DNA of 64,000 nucleotides from Spinacia oleracea (Eukaryota; Streptophyta; Magnoliopsida; Caryophyllales; Amaranthaceae). Made by a program: the position numbers and the translations under genes. Within the stretch, counting starts at the first letter, position 1; each line of letters starts with the position of its first letter. The notes beneath the pieces are model-generated. The model made no database searches. It was not told the DNA's origin and saw only the letters and a list, made by a program, of their open reading frames with translations. The DNA is taken from NCBI RefSeq assembly GCF_020520425.1, contig NC_079487.1, forward strand, positions 1,240,001-1,304,000, in the 5' to 3' direction. Positions 20,044 to 32,735 of the stretch are shown here, one piece after another.

Positions 20044-21599
20044 AAGTGTGCATTTCCTAATTCCTTTGTCGCTCGATGCTTGCTCTTTAACATAAGGTAA
20101 GAGTTGTCAACCTTATTACGTCCAGATGTGTTTCTCGGTTTCAGAGTACAACTGATCAAATAAACAGATAATCATAGCCTATGATTCATCCGAGCACGGC
20201 CATGCATTTTACAGTTTCTAGCTCTCCGAGTGGCCTTGTACAACTTTTAAGCATCTCATCCCGATTTATGGGAGGACAATCCCAATCTTGCGATCTTGAG
20301 ATTAGACTTTGTTTGATAGGTGATTACCTGAGCGTTGCCTTTATAGACTTTTTTTACGGTGCGACGGTTGGTCAACGTCAAAGTAAGCAGTTCTCAAAGA
20401 AGTAATCTCAAATCACTCAGGTATTGAGGATTTAGTGTCTAATAATTTTAATGAAATTTACTTATGACAGATTTTCATCTCTTACAGTAAAGTTTCATAG
20501 GTTTGTCCGATACTAGTCTTCCCAAAGTAAGTATCTATGCAAATGATTTACGACATTGCCATGTCCACATAGTTCAAGAAACAGAACTACTAGTCATCTT
20601 GCATTCTAGTCGTCTAACGTTTTCTATGCGTCCATCTTTATAGAAAACTCCGACCAGGGACCATTTTCAACTTTTGACATTCAAGTTCACTTGATAGACA
20701 TTTCTTAGTTACAGGACTGGTCCTGACAGTCTATCTTGAATATATCGTCAAATTGAAGGGACTCATCATTTAATACTAAACCAAGATTAAATGGAATATG
20801 AAAATTCATTTCATATATGATAAATGTTCAACCCAAATGTTTTACAACCATGGGCCTCTAACCCATATTTAAAACAGTTCATGGAATTCAAAGCTGTGCT
20901 TGATTTCCAGTGCCACAATGTGAGTGTTGTTTCTCACTTGTTGCATAGGTTTAGTTATCATGCTTTGCCAATCTTAATATCCTTTTCATCGAATGTTCTT
21001 AGAGATAGGATGATAAGATCTTTTGAGTTTGTTTATTATGTGAACTAGTCTTTCTTACTTCGATAGTGGTTCTACGCATTTTGCAATGAAGAACCGTCAA
21101 GTCAGCAGACATGTGATCCACCCAAGTTCAGTGAAGAACTCTTTAACGTAAATAACCCTGTTTTATTGCTTCTTAGGCAATAAGTGCTTTTACTTCAACT
21201 GTTTAGGTTGCTAGTGATGCTTTGTTTGGATTTACTTATCCAAGAAGTTCATAGATATGTGGAAGACTTTCCAGCTGTATCTTAGAACATAGAAAGTAAT
21301 ATTTTAATTTCCCACGCAACAACTCATGGTCTCCAATCCATGTTGCCATTTCAAAACACGATGCTCTATAGCTCGTCCTTGCCAATGGTTAACTCCAACG
21401 GGATCTTGCTTGATCCTTTACCAGTGTTTATGCGTGTAGCATTAATATTTAGTATATCTTTATTTCCTTGAATCAAGAACTATTCCTATGTACCTTTTCA
21501 AGTACCATAAGTATTCTTGATCTCAATCTAGTTGATCTTCATTAGATCAATAGAGATTGGTATATGTTCGTCATGCCTAAAGTCATACGATACGTTTTT

Positions 21600-22600
21600 G
21601 GCGATCCTCATATTATATCATACATGATAAATTCTTTTGCAGAATAATTCCCAATTGAATTCTATTCATGTAACTTTAGCTGATTATAGTTTCAGTCGAT
21701 ACTAAATCCAGCTAAATTCTTTGACATATAATATAGGTTAAGAATCTCATCTAGATCCTTTGATGTTTAACTTAGTAAATGCTTATACATAGTTCAAACA
21801 TTCTTTACTTAGATTTATTCACATGGGTCGAATATCTCCAATGGAGTCTTTCGTGTTTGATTTAGTAAATTCCATTACTTAATCTAAAACAATATCATAA
21901 GATCTTTGTAAATAGATCTTAATACCCAGTATGTACTAAGTTTCGCCATGGTCCATCATTGATGAATAATTTCAAATCTAAGTCATTAGCATTTGAATGT
22001 TATTTCACAATAGAGAGATATGTGTGCGATACACATAGGACCAATTAAGTTTTTATGTACTCCCACTAAACTTCTTATATATCTATAAGAATCATGTACA
22101 TTTTATGAAACTAAAATCTTAATAGCTTCACTAAAATACAGTTCCAATTCCCAATTGCTTGCTTAAATTTTGTACTTAGATTTTATAAGCTAGCATTCAT
22201 TTCAAGCATTATTTGGATCCACAAATCCTATAACATGCCATGTACATAGTTTCTTCCAACATTCGACCGAGGAAGATGTTTTGTCATCCAATTGCTATAT
22301 GTACCAATATGCAATCATTGCTTGAATTATAGACTTAAGCATTACGATTTGCATGAGGTTTCAACACAATCCACACCGTGAATTTGCTTATAACCTTTAG
22401 CAACTAATCTAGCTTTGTGTGTGAACACAATTTCATGTTTGATGGTTTTTATCCTCAAAACAAACTTGCAACCAATAGGTGTGAAACTATTCTTGCAAAT
22501 CAACAAAATTTCAATTTTGTCATCAAAACATTGAGTATGTTTTATGGCCTCTAACCATTTAAAACTTTTGAGTCTATATATGGCCTCTAACCATTTTAGG
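21600..22600 (-). pseudogene. Degenerate copia reverse transcriptase and RNase H remnant in element B
   Basis: The minus strand gives recognisable but broken copia pol pieces. Around 22350-22480 it reads IGCKFVLRIKT and KARLVAKGYKQIHGVD, the standard start of the copia reverse transcriptase. Downstream, pieces such as LKSIIQAMIAYW, GFVDPNNA and RSIYKD align in order with pol of element A but are cut by many stops. The flanking stretches to about 20800 and 24800 should hold the rest of pol and gag, too decayed to read by eye. Confidence 0.75.
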
Positions 22601-24879
22601 GAATCTGGGTTTCGTCATAGCTTTCTCACAGGTCACAAACTCATGATAGTAGTTTGACTGCAAGTTGTAGGTTTCTTCACTATCTAATAGAAGAATCGCA
22701 TAGCTTCAGTGACCTGAACTCCATGTTTCTTCACTATCTAATAGAAGAATCTCATAGTTTCAGTGACTTGAACTCTATGCCTACTTGGGTATAGAACATC
22801 AAACAATAGAATATCAATAGCCACTTGAAAGTCCTTTGAATATTCTGTTCTCCTTGAAGCACTTGTAAAGTCCAGCAAGAGATGTCTATTCTTTAAAGCC
22901 ACTTCTAAAGTCCTTAAAGACTAAGTATTCGAATTTTCTAAAGAACTTCGAAAAGCCTCCGGAATGTCCGTTTGTGTTTGTTGTTCGCCTCGAAGACTTT
23001 CGAGGTCTATTTTCTCCCACTTGTCATTTTGGAAACGAATCTCCAAAAGGACATTATTTCGAGCAAACCAACATTATGTTCTCAAAAGTTCGTGGTAGAA
23101 ACAATACCCACGTGTCTCATTTGAATAAATCACAATGAAACATATATCTAGACTTGGGCCTTAGTTTGTTGAATAACAAACACTAAGCTCCCACTGAGTT
23201 TAGGAACTTTTTAGATATATTATGAAAAGATATTCTGAAATTACTTTTCAATAGCTTTGACGAATTTGGTTTAGTTTGGTGGAAGTTTGAGCATTTTGTT
23301 TTAGAAATTATAGGAAAAGTCTTTATGATCCATCATTGATCGAATCAAGTACTAATCGACTTCGATCATTCCAACTTAGATATGCCATATCTTATGGAGC
23401 TAGATTGTGAATTTTACTACACACAATCATTGATGATCATTCTTGACTTAAGTAATCATCAACATGATCTAACCTAGATCTTTATGATTTCTTGCCAAGT
23501 GGGATTTATACTTCTGAATCTTTGAACTAGCCAAACAGATTCAAACTTATATCACATTGAGTAAATAAAACTATATTCACTCAAATCTGTGTGAAATAAT
23601 AAAGTTATAAAACCTTTCTTTAGCTTTGAACTCTATCGTCTAGGCGTTCTAACAATAGTTCATATCTTTTGTTACTTTCAACAAGTAAGACTAGCTTGTC
23701 TTGAATTGATCTAGAAATCAATCAACTTTCAAAAGTCCATCAAAATAGAGCTTATGAATGTTAAATTGTTGATATGGTCTAAGCAACAATGCTAAAGATT
23801 AGTGGAACTCAAATCAAGGGGTTGATTTGAACCTAGTAAAGTTCTTATTGTTAAAGAGTTGTTTGTTTTAATCAAGCATATTGACTAAACCCGTAAATGA
23901 CAATTTCATTCAAATAAACAAACAAACATTGTTTTTGTTTTTCTTGAATGTGAGTCTTTCTGTGTTTGAAAACAGAAATTTAGGTATGCTGATTATGGAA
24001 CAAAATAGCCATTAAGTTCCAGCCTTGAAAGGACTTAAAACAAACTAGATGACCCTACAACTAATGTAGCATTGCCATGCTTCATTTCCCACTTGCAGGT
24101 CGTTAGTGTATCCTAGCTTCCATTGTTTGAGTTATTACCGAAGTAAGAACCTCAAGCGGTATATGAGACCAAGGAAGTTTGATTGCTAGGTCACTTCTCT
24201 TTTAAACATAAACTTATAGGTAGAAACAGAATCGTAAATTCCTTTCGTTTGTTCCTTGTTTTTCCCATTTCTTGTACCCTTTCTAATAGCCTTAAGAATT
24301 GAATTCTCCAGTGTTGACTTTTATACTTTGTTTAGACATGTCCAATGTTACTCCAACAAAGTTCTTACCATTTATGTTGAATATTCTGTTTCAACTAGAT
24401 GATCTTACCAGAAGCTTCTAAAGTTCTCTAAGCATCGATCTATACAAATGTCTAGGGACTAGACTCATTCGAGAATTAAAAGGAAAAGATTTTAGGTTGT
24501 TAACCATTGGTAAAGCTGAGCGTTTAAACTCAATGCTTTATGATCTCAAAACTACATTGTATTTTGAATTCACAAGCACCAAACGGTTTTCCATTCGATT
24601 TTGATACTCGAAAACAACCATAAAAGTCGCTATAAGAAACGTACATTTTGAATTGCTCATTTTTTCTCATTTCCATGAATCATTCTTGGATTCATTACCA
24701 ATCGAGGAAATTTACTGTTACCTTTCTAAAAGGATTTACTGCAACGCAAGATATTTAATTATAAACAATAATTAAAACATACATTGAAGCATGCAAAGTC
24801 TAAACATTTATCATGAGTAATAACTTGAAAATTAAAGCAATCATGCAATTTAAACAAGTCATTAGCATTTTATTCGAAT

Positions 24880-27365
24880 TTATTGTTCCGGCAGGTGTGA
24901 ATAAAATGATTCCAAGACCCTAAAATCATTGAAGAATTAAGCACATTATGTTTGACTCAATTTTAAAATATTTTAGGTAAGCAAAAGCCTTTTGCTAATA
25001 GTCTAGAAACTACTCTTGGTTGATAGGTACGTCTAAGAGCTTATTAGGTAAACCTATCGATTTTTCCACGACATAAAAGGACTTCTTACTTATATCGTTG
25101 AGTTTCACAAAAACTAACATGTACTCACAATTATTTGTGTACCTTACCCCTTTAGTATCGATAAGTAACACATCGCTATGGCGGAAACCTATTACTAAGA
25201 TCGATGTAAAGGATATCCAAGTAAGTGTTATTTTGGCATGGCACCTTTTAACTCAATTTTTAAGTTTGGAACTTAAGGCTCTTACTATGTTGGTTAGATT
25301 TTAAGTGAACTAAAATCCTTAATCATGCAGTATAATCAAGCCACAATCTCATGCATATTTAAGACATATTTAAAAGTAATAAATAACTTAAAGCATGCAT
25401 AAGATAATTGTGATCTAGTATGGCCCGATTTCATCTTGAAGCTTCAACTTCAAAGTCCGTCTTGAAAATGGATTGGAAACTCCGTCTTGAATTTCACCGT
25501 GGCAGGCGCCATTTTCTTCAAATAGGATAAGCTATAACTAAACTAATTACAACTATTTGATGGTACGCAGACCATTTTTGAATTGAAAAACAAATTTGGT
25601 GCTTTAGACCAATTACATTCAAATTAATGGTACACAGACCATATTTTCTATCCTATTTGGGCCATACTAGTCACTTCATAACCTGCAAAACAGTACACAT
25701 ACAATATATACCATTCACCCATTCATTATCATGAATGGCCCACATAGCTGGTTAGTAAAAACACGTTGTATGCATCACATAAATATTTGCAGCAATTAAT
25801 CAAGGGCACCAATAATCTACCAATTATTCAGTCCTTATTAATTCTAATCAAGTTGTTTAACCTTAAAGGATTTGTAGACCAAATCAAGAATTTATGACTA
25901 AAAATACTCCCACTTAAACCAATAACTTTATATGCTTTACTAATTTTAAACATAAAAATGTATTTCTAGTCTAACCGGAAACATACAAATTTAATTAAAA
26001 TTTAAAGCTCATATAAAATTATAATTGAATCCATTGATTTAATTTATTTTTCAGTTGAATTAAATGAATTTAAATTAATTCAAGGTTTAATTTTAGTAAA
26101 ATAATTAGTATAAATTAAAATTTATAATAATTATAATATTCAAAATTAACATCCGAGAAAACAATTTAAATAATTAATTTTAAATTTAATTAAAATTATT
26201 TCCGAACTGAAAATTTAAAATTAAAACGAAACGCATCAATACTTTGCAAGACGAGGCACTTGGGCTTGCGCCCAAGCCCCATCGAGCTACGAGGCCCATG
26301 TCCCGTGCCTATTGATCGTCGCACATAGCCCGCACAGCCATACGCACCCACGCCCATGCCATGCACACACGCAGCCTTGCGGGCTACGCTGCGCGTAGCA
26401 TTGTTGCATCGTTGCTGCTGCTCCTTGGCGAGCCTGGTGCGTCGTGGCGCAGCGTGCTGCTGCCCACACGCATCGTGCTCTTGCTGTGTGCCCATGCCCT
26501 CGCCCATCGCCCTGCACGCACGCCTAGGCGCAGGGCCTTGCGTGCCGCATAGCTCGTTGCTCGCTGCATTCGTACCGCACGGGCGACGAGCTCCCTTGCT
26601 CGTCGTCGCGTGCCCGCATTATACAACACCCCTTAAGGGTAACACGTAGCTTCCATTGCTTTGTGCGTGCATCATTTAAGGGCGTTTTCATGAAAATTTA
26701 AAAATTTTAATTTAAAATTAATGACAAATTAATAAATCATATTAATTTCATAATTTTAGGGCGAAAAATCGATTAACATGGATTCAGATATAGGTCATAA
26801 AAATTAAAAATTTAACATAAATTAACAATTTTTATGGTGGTTTTTAATCATGGGTACCTAATTAAATTATTAATTAATTATGAAAAACAAATCAATTCTA
26901 AATTATTCGAATTTCAACAAATTAATCATAATTACAAATTAGGTTGTATAATTAACAAGTCTAGGCATTCAAAGTTGTTAAACATATACTGTAGGTCAAT
27001 CAAAAACTCAAGATTTATCAACAAGAATCGCAAATATTCAATTTAACATCTTAAATTTACAAACTTTTGCGTTCGAAAAACTAAAACCTCCGAAAAGTCA
27101 TAGTTAGGCTTCGAATTTGGGAATTCTGGATTCGGCCGAAAACTAATATTTTTGTCAAAATTTTAGAATGCCTTTTACATGCGGAATTGACACAAAAATC
27201 ACTCGGTTTGGATTGGTAACGAATATTCTGCCGAAAAACTGCGTACATACAATTAAATAAACGCAATTCGCAATTAATTACGAAAATTAATCACCCCTTT
27301 AATTCTTTGCAAATTTGTAAAATTTAACCATGTTCATGCAATTTAGATTATGAAAATAATAAGAG
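24880..27365 (-). other. Leader of element B with GC-rich block
   Basis: Read on the minus strand, this stretch is homologous to the leaders of A and C. It includes GCAGGTGTGAATAAAATGAT near 24895 and a GC-rich block at 26235-26645, but without the strong GCGAGCGAT repeats of element A. Frames here are low-complexity shadows. Confidence 0.7.
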
Positions 27366-27379
27366 GCTTGTGATACCAC
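27366..27379 (-). other. Primer-binding site of element B
   Basis: On the minus strand it reads TGGTATCACAAGCC next to the LTR end. It is close to the sites of A and C with one changed base. Confidence 0.7.
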
Positions 27380-28021
27380 TGCTAGGTTATGATACATATG
27401 AATAAACATAAATCATGCGGAAAAACCATAAAGCCAGGAAACATATTATTAACACATAATCATTTAGCATAATTCAGATGCATACACTTTGTAGCGTGCC
27501 CTCCCTAGCTGCGCCCGAACCGAACAAGACCAAGTCTTTAGGACTCCAAGTGTCGTCCCTCCGTAGATAGTCCACAGCACGTCCGGATCCGCCTTAAGCT
27601 TGACCAACTAGAATCGCCCTTAAGGTACTATAGATTTCGGCTAATAGGGCAAGTGTTTGTGGCTGATTTTTGCTTGAAAATCTTACCTTTGAATACTTGA
27701 ATCTTGCCTTTGAATACTTGCCTTTGACGATCTCAGCTCCCACTGAAACCAAGATCTGTCGATTCCGAATATCCATAGATGGAGTATTTAATGCCATTAA
27801 ATACTTGATCCGTTTACGTACTATTTGTGTGACCCTACGGGTTCAGTCAAGAGTAAGTTGTGGATTAATATCATTAATTCCACTTGAACTGAAGCGGCCT
27901 CTAGCTAGGCATTCAGCTCATTTGATCTCACTGAATTTATTAACTTGTCAATTAATACTGAACCGCATTTATTAGACTTAACATTAAATGCATACTTGGA
28001 CCAAGGGCATTATTTCCTTCA
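27380..28021 (-). repeat. 5' LTR of element B
   Basis: 642 bp, paired with 19373-20020. The LTR tip reads TGCTAGG here and TGTTAGG in its partner. The TAGTA duplication follows at 28022. Confidence 0.9.
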
Positions 28022-28065
28022 TAGTACAAAATACAAAGTGTTGCAACTATTGTGAAATGAGGAAG

Positions 28066-28311
28066 TATTATATATAAAAAAAGTTATAATATAATACAAA
28101 TAATTGTAATTATGAGCTGAATAGTGAAGATTTATCTAAACTAGTTACTCCGTATAATATAATATAGATAGTTGTACTTATTAGCCGAATAGTTATGTTG
28201 TTTTATAAATTAATTAATATTCGCACTTATCAATCGAATAGTTAATTATTATTTAAATGAGTTATATTATAATACAAATAGGTGTACTAAGATCTGATTG
28301 TTAAGTTCTTA
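28066..28311. repeat. AT-rich minisatellite, second part
   Basis: Four or so imperfect units run from the MITE end to the next Stowaway element, with motifs such as GTTATAATATAATACAAATA and GCCGAATAGTTATGTT. They match the parts at 7556-7745 and 39462-39545. Confidence 0.6.
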
Positions 28312-28615
28312 CCCCCTCTGTATTTAAATACAAGGTACACTTGGTCGGGCACGGGTATAAGGAAAAATAGTTGAATGAAATAAAATAATAAAACAAGTGG
28401 GGTTGGAGTAAATATTTTAATCAAGTAAAATAAGTGGGGATCATTAAATTTTGGAGGGGTGTGGGGTGGGGGTTTATGAAATTAATTGTTTAATGTGGTA
28501 ACTAGTGGCTCAGAGTGTAAATTAGATATATTATTTAATTAGTTGGAGGAGTTGAAAAATTACTAAAAATGACAATTGTATCTCATATTTAAATACGACC
28601 GGAAATGGTAAGTGT

Positions 28616-29959
28616 TGAAGGAAATAATGCCCTTGGTCCAAGTATGCATTCTATGTTAAGTCTAATAAATGCGGTTCAGTATTAATTAACAAGTTAATAA
28701 TTCAGTGAGATCAAGTGAGCTGAATGCCTAGCTAGAGGCCGCTTCAGTTCAAGTGGAATTAATGATATTAATCCACAGCTTACTCTTGACTGAACCCGTA
28801 GGGTCACACAAATAGTACGTAAACGGATCAAGTATTTAATGGCATTAAATACTCCATCTATGGATATTCGGAATCGACAGATCTTGGTTTCAGTGGGAGC
28901 TGAGATCGTCACAGGCAAGAAATGAATACTCCGGAAACGATGATATTGCCGGAAACGGAAATATGGATCGTATCGGAAATATAAATATTATCCAAGTCGT
29001 AGATGTTGCCGGAAACGGAAACATGGTACGTATCGGAAAATATTATCGGAAATGGAAATATTGCCGGAATCGGAAATATTGCCGGAAACGGAAATATTAT
29101 CGGAATCGGAAAATAATTCCGGAAACGGAAATATTAAATATTTGTTCGAAACGGAAATTAATTCCGGAATCGGAAATATTAAATGTTGTTCGTATCGGAA
29201 ATGAATTCCGGAATCGGGAATTTAATCGGAAGCGTATCGTACGAATTAGCATCGGACGAGGCCCGCTAGACGAAGGCCCAGCACGAAGCCAGGCCATCGC
29301 CCAGCGAGCCGCACACAACGCACGCCTCGACCAGGCCCAGCGCAAGGCCAGGCCCAGCCAAGGGCGCGCGCGCACGCAGCACCGCACATGGGTTGTGCGC
29401 TTGTCGTGGGCCGCAAGGCCTGCGCGGGTGCACGGCTTGTGCGATGCGTATGCCGGAAATCCTAATTCTATTGGGATTCGTGCGAAGATTAAAATCCTAA
29501 TCTTATTAGAATTGCTTTGTTATTTAGAGTCCTAATAAAGTTCTAATTAACAAATCCACATCCTAGTAGGATTACAATTCCTTTTCCATACCTGTATAAA
29601 TAAGGGCCTAGGGGTCATTATTTATACATAAGTTTTCAAGTATTCAAAACTAGGATTTTTAAGCAGAAAAATCAGCCATAACTCTTGCCCATTTAGCCGA
29701 AAATAATAGTACCTTAAGGGCGATTCTAGTTGGTCAATCTTAAGGCGGATCCGGACGTGCTGTGGACTATCTACGGAGGGACGACACTTGGAGTCCTAAA
29801 GACTTGTTCTTGTTCGGTTCGGGCGCAGCTAGGGAAGGCACGCAACAAAGAGTATGCATCTAAATTATGCTATATGATTATGTGTAAATAATATGTATTC
29901 CTGGCTTAATGGTTTTTTCCGCATGATTTATGAATTGTCATATGTATCATAACCTAACA
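28616..29959 (+). repeat. 5' LTR of element C
   Basis: TGAAGG start, CTAACA end, CGGAAA array at about 28926-29236, TATA box TATAAATA at 29595-29602. Its U3 GC-rich block differs from that of A, with a shorter GCGCGCGCACG run. This suggests a sister subfamily rather than a direct copy of A. Confidence 0.92.
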
Positions 29960-32735
29960 GTGGTATCACGAGCCTCTTATTATTTTCATAATCTAAATTG
30001 CATGAACATGGTTAAATATTACAAATTTGCAAGAATTAAAAGGGGTGATTAATTTTCGTAATTGTTAATTAATTGCAAATTGCGTTTATTTAATTATACG
30101 TACGCAGTTTTTCGGCAGTTTCTTCGTTACTCATCCAAATCGAGTGATTTTTGTGTCAATTCCGCATGTAAAAGGCATTCTAAAATTTTGACAAAAATAA
30201 TTTTTTTCTGCCGAACCCAGAATTCTCAAATTCGAAGCCTAACTATGACTTTTCGAAGGTTTTAGTTTTTCGAATGCAAAATTTCGTAAATTTAAGATGT
30301 TAAATTAAATATTTGCGATTTTTGTTGATAAATCTTGAATTTTTGATTGACCTACTGTATATGTTTAACAAGTTTGAATGCCTAGCCTTGTTAATTATGC
30401 AATCTAATTTGTAATTATGATTAATTTGTTGAAAATTAGAATAATTTAGAATTAATTTGATTTTCATAATTAATTATAATTTAATTAGAAACCTATGATT
30501 AAAAACCACCATAAAAATTGTAAATTTATGATAAATTTTAAATTTTTATGACCTAGGCTTGAATCCATGATAATCGGAAATCAATTGAATAATAAATTTT
30601 CGATTTTTCGCCCTAAAATTGTGAAATTAATATTAATTTATTAATTTGTAATTAATTTTAAATATAAGTTTTAAATTTTTATGCGATTCGTTCATATAAC
30701 TTGCACGCACAAAGCAATGGACGCTTCGTGTTACCCTTAAGGGGTGTTGTATAGTGCGGGCATGCGACGACGAGCAAGGGAGCTCGTCGCCCGTGCGGCA
30801 CGAATGCAATGAGCAGGGGCATGGTGCACGAGCACAAGGCAGCAGCCCTGCCTTGTGTCGTGGGCCACGAGCTATGGATGAATGGGCATGGGCGAAGGCA
30901 AGGCATGGCAGTCGCGTGTGGGCAGCAAGCGAGCTGCGCCACAACGCGCACTGCCTCGCGCAAGCGCGCGCAGCCTCACGCGCAGCGAGCGCAAGCTCGC
31001 GTGCCACGAGCGCTGCGCCCAGCGCTGATCGCGCGCAGCGCGCAATTGCTCGCGCACAGCGAGCGATGGCTCGCGTGCATCAAGCGCTGAAGCGCGCGCA
31101 GCAAGCGCTGGCGAGCGCGCACAGCGAGCGATGGCTCGCGTGCGTCGAGCGCTGGCGCGCGCGCAGCGAGCACCACTTGTGCGATGGCTTGCGATGGGGA
31201 AATGCAGCAGCTATGCGACGAGCGCATGGGCTGCGCGCACATGGCCAGCGATGGCTGTGTGCGTGTGGCCCATGGGCGTGCGATGCGTAGGGTGTTTGCG
31301 TTGCGATTAGATCGTTTTGAATGTTTAATTTGAAATTTTCAGTTTACGTAATTTTAATTAATTTTAAAATTAATAATTTAAATTATTTTCTTGGATTTTA
31401 ATTTTGAATATTGTAATTATAATAAATTTTATTTATTCTAATTATTTTACTAAAATTAAAATCATGAATTAATTTAAACACGACTGAAATTAAATTAAAC
31501 TTTTGGATTCAATATGAGCTTTAAATTTTAATTAAATTTGTATGTTTCCGGTTAGACTAGAAATACATTTTTATGTTTAAAATTTGTAAAGCATATGAAT
31601 TTATTGGTTTAAGTGGGAGCGCTTTTAGTCATAAACTCTTGATTAGGTCTACAAATCCTTAAGGTTAAAACAACTTGATTAGAATTAATAAGGACTGAAT
31701 AATTGGTAGATTATTGGTGCCCTTGATTAATTGCTGCAAATGTTTACGTGATGCATAATGTGTTTTAACTAACCAGCTATGTGGGCCATTCATGATAATG
31801 AATGGGTGAATGGTATATATTGTATATGTACTGTTTTGCAGGTTATGAAGTGACTAGTATGGCCCAAATAGGATAGAAAATATGGTCTGCGTACCATTAA
31901 TTTGAATGTAATTGGTCTAAAGTACCAAAGTTGTTTTTCAAATTCAAATATGGTCTGCGTACCATCAAATAGTTGTAATTAGTTTTAATTATAGCTTATC
32001 CTATTTGAAGAAAATGGTGCCTCCCACGGAGATTTTCAAGACGGACTTTGAAGTCAAAGCTTCAAGATGAAGTCGGGCCATACTAGATCACATTTATCTT
32101 ATGCATGCTTTAAGTTATTTATTGCTTTAAATATGTCTTAATTATGCATAAGATTGTGGCTTGATTATGTTGCATGATTAAGGATTTTAGTTCACTTAAA
32201 ATCTAACCAACATAGTAAGAGCCTTAAGTTCCAAACTTAAAAATTGAGTTAAAAGGTGCCATGCCAAAATATACACTTGCTTGGATATCCTTTACATCAA
32301 TCTAGTAATAGTTTTCGCTCAGCGAGGTGTTACTTATTGGTCCTAAAGGGGCAAGGTACACAAATAATTGTGAGTACATGTTAGTTTTGGTGAAACTCAA
32401 CGATATAAGTAAGGAGTCCTTTTATGTCGTGGCAAAATCGATAGGTTTACCTAATAAGTTCTTAGACGTACCTATCAACCAAGAATAGTTTCTAGACTAT
32501 TAGCAAAAGGATTTTGCTTACCTAAGATGTTTTAGGATTAAGTCGACAAACTGTGCTTAGTTCTTCAATGATTTTAGGATCTTGGAATCATTTTATTCAC
32601 ACCTGCCGGAACACATAACTTGAATAAAATGCTTAATAAACATTGAATTATGCATGTATGCTAGAATTTAAGTTTATTAAGAGAAACTGTGAATGGTTAT
32701 TTATTTGTTTATTCCTTTCAATTGTAGTTTTTAAT
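29960..32735 (+). other. Leader of element C with GC-rich block
   Basis: About 2.8 kb of non-coding sequence homologous to the leader of element A. The GC-rich block is at 30700-31295. The pyrimidine tract and CAATTGTAG before the gag ATG are conserved. Confidence 0.75.

Larger units (their letters stand above)
19373..28021 (-). mobile_element. Ty1/copia retrotransposon (element B), decayed and probably non-autonomous, 8,649 bp
   Basis: It is read on the minus strand. LTRs are 27380-28021 (5', 642 bp) and 19373-20020 (3', 648 bp). The exact 5-bp duplication TAGTA lies at 19368-19372 and 28022-28026. The primer site (about 27366-27379, minus), the polypurine tract with hairpin (20021-20043), the leader and its GC-rich block (about 26235-26645) are kept. 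The region where pol should be has no long frame. The LTRs are half the length of those in A and C because they lack most of the CGGAAA/GC-rich U3 part. They differ from each other at roughly ten positions plus a small indel. Confidence 0.92.
7746..28065. mobile_element. Stowaway-like MITE of about 256 bp, split by the LINE and element B
   Basis: Three separated pieces rejoin into one short element: 7746-7906, 19317-19372 and 28027-28065. The left end CTTCCTCCAATTTTTTTTAG, then TTGCAACACTTTG, is the inverted form of the right end, CAAAGTGTTGCAACTA, then GAGGAAG followed by TA at 28066-28067. On the left the expected TA reads CA. The gaps are exactly the LINE and copia element B, each with its own target duplication, so the MITE is the oldest of the three. 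Confidence 0.75.

Noticed and set aside
20824..21048. 74-codon plus-strand frame in element B
   Set aside because: It opposes the element's coding strand, has no recognisable features, and is flanked by decayed pol.
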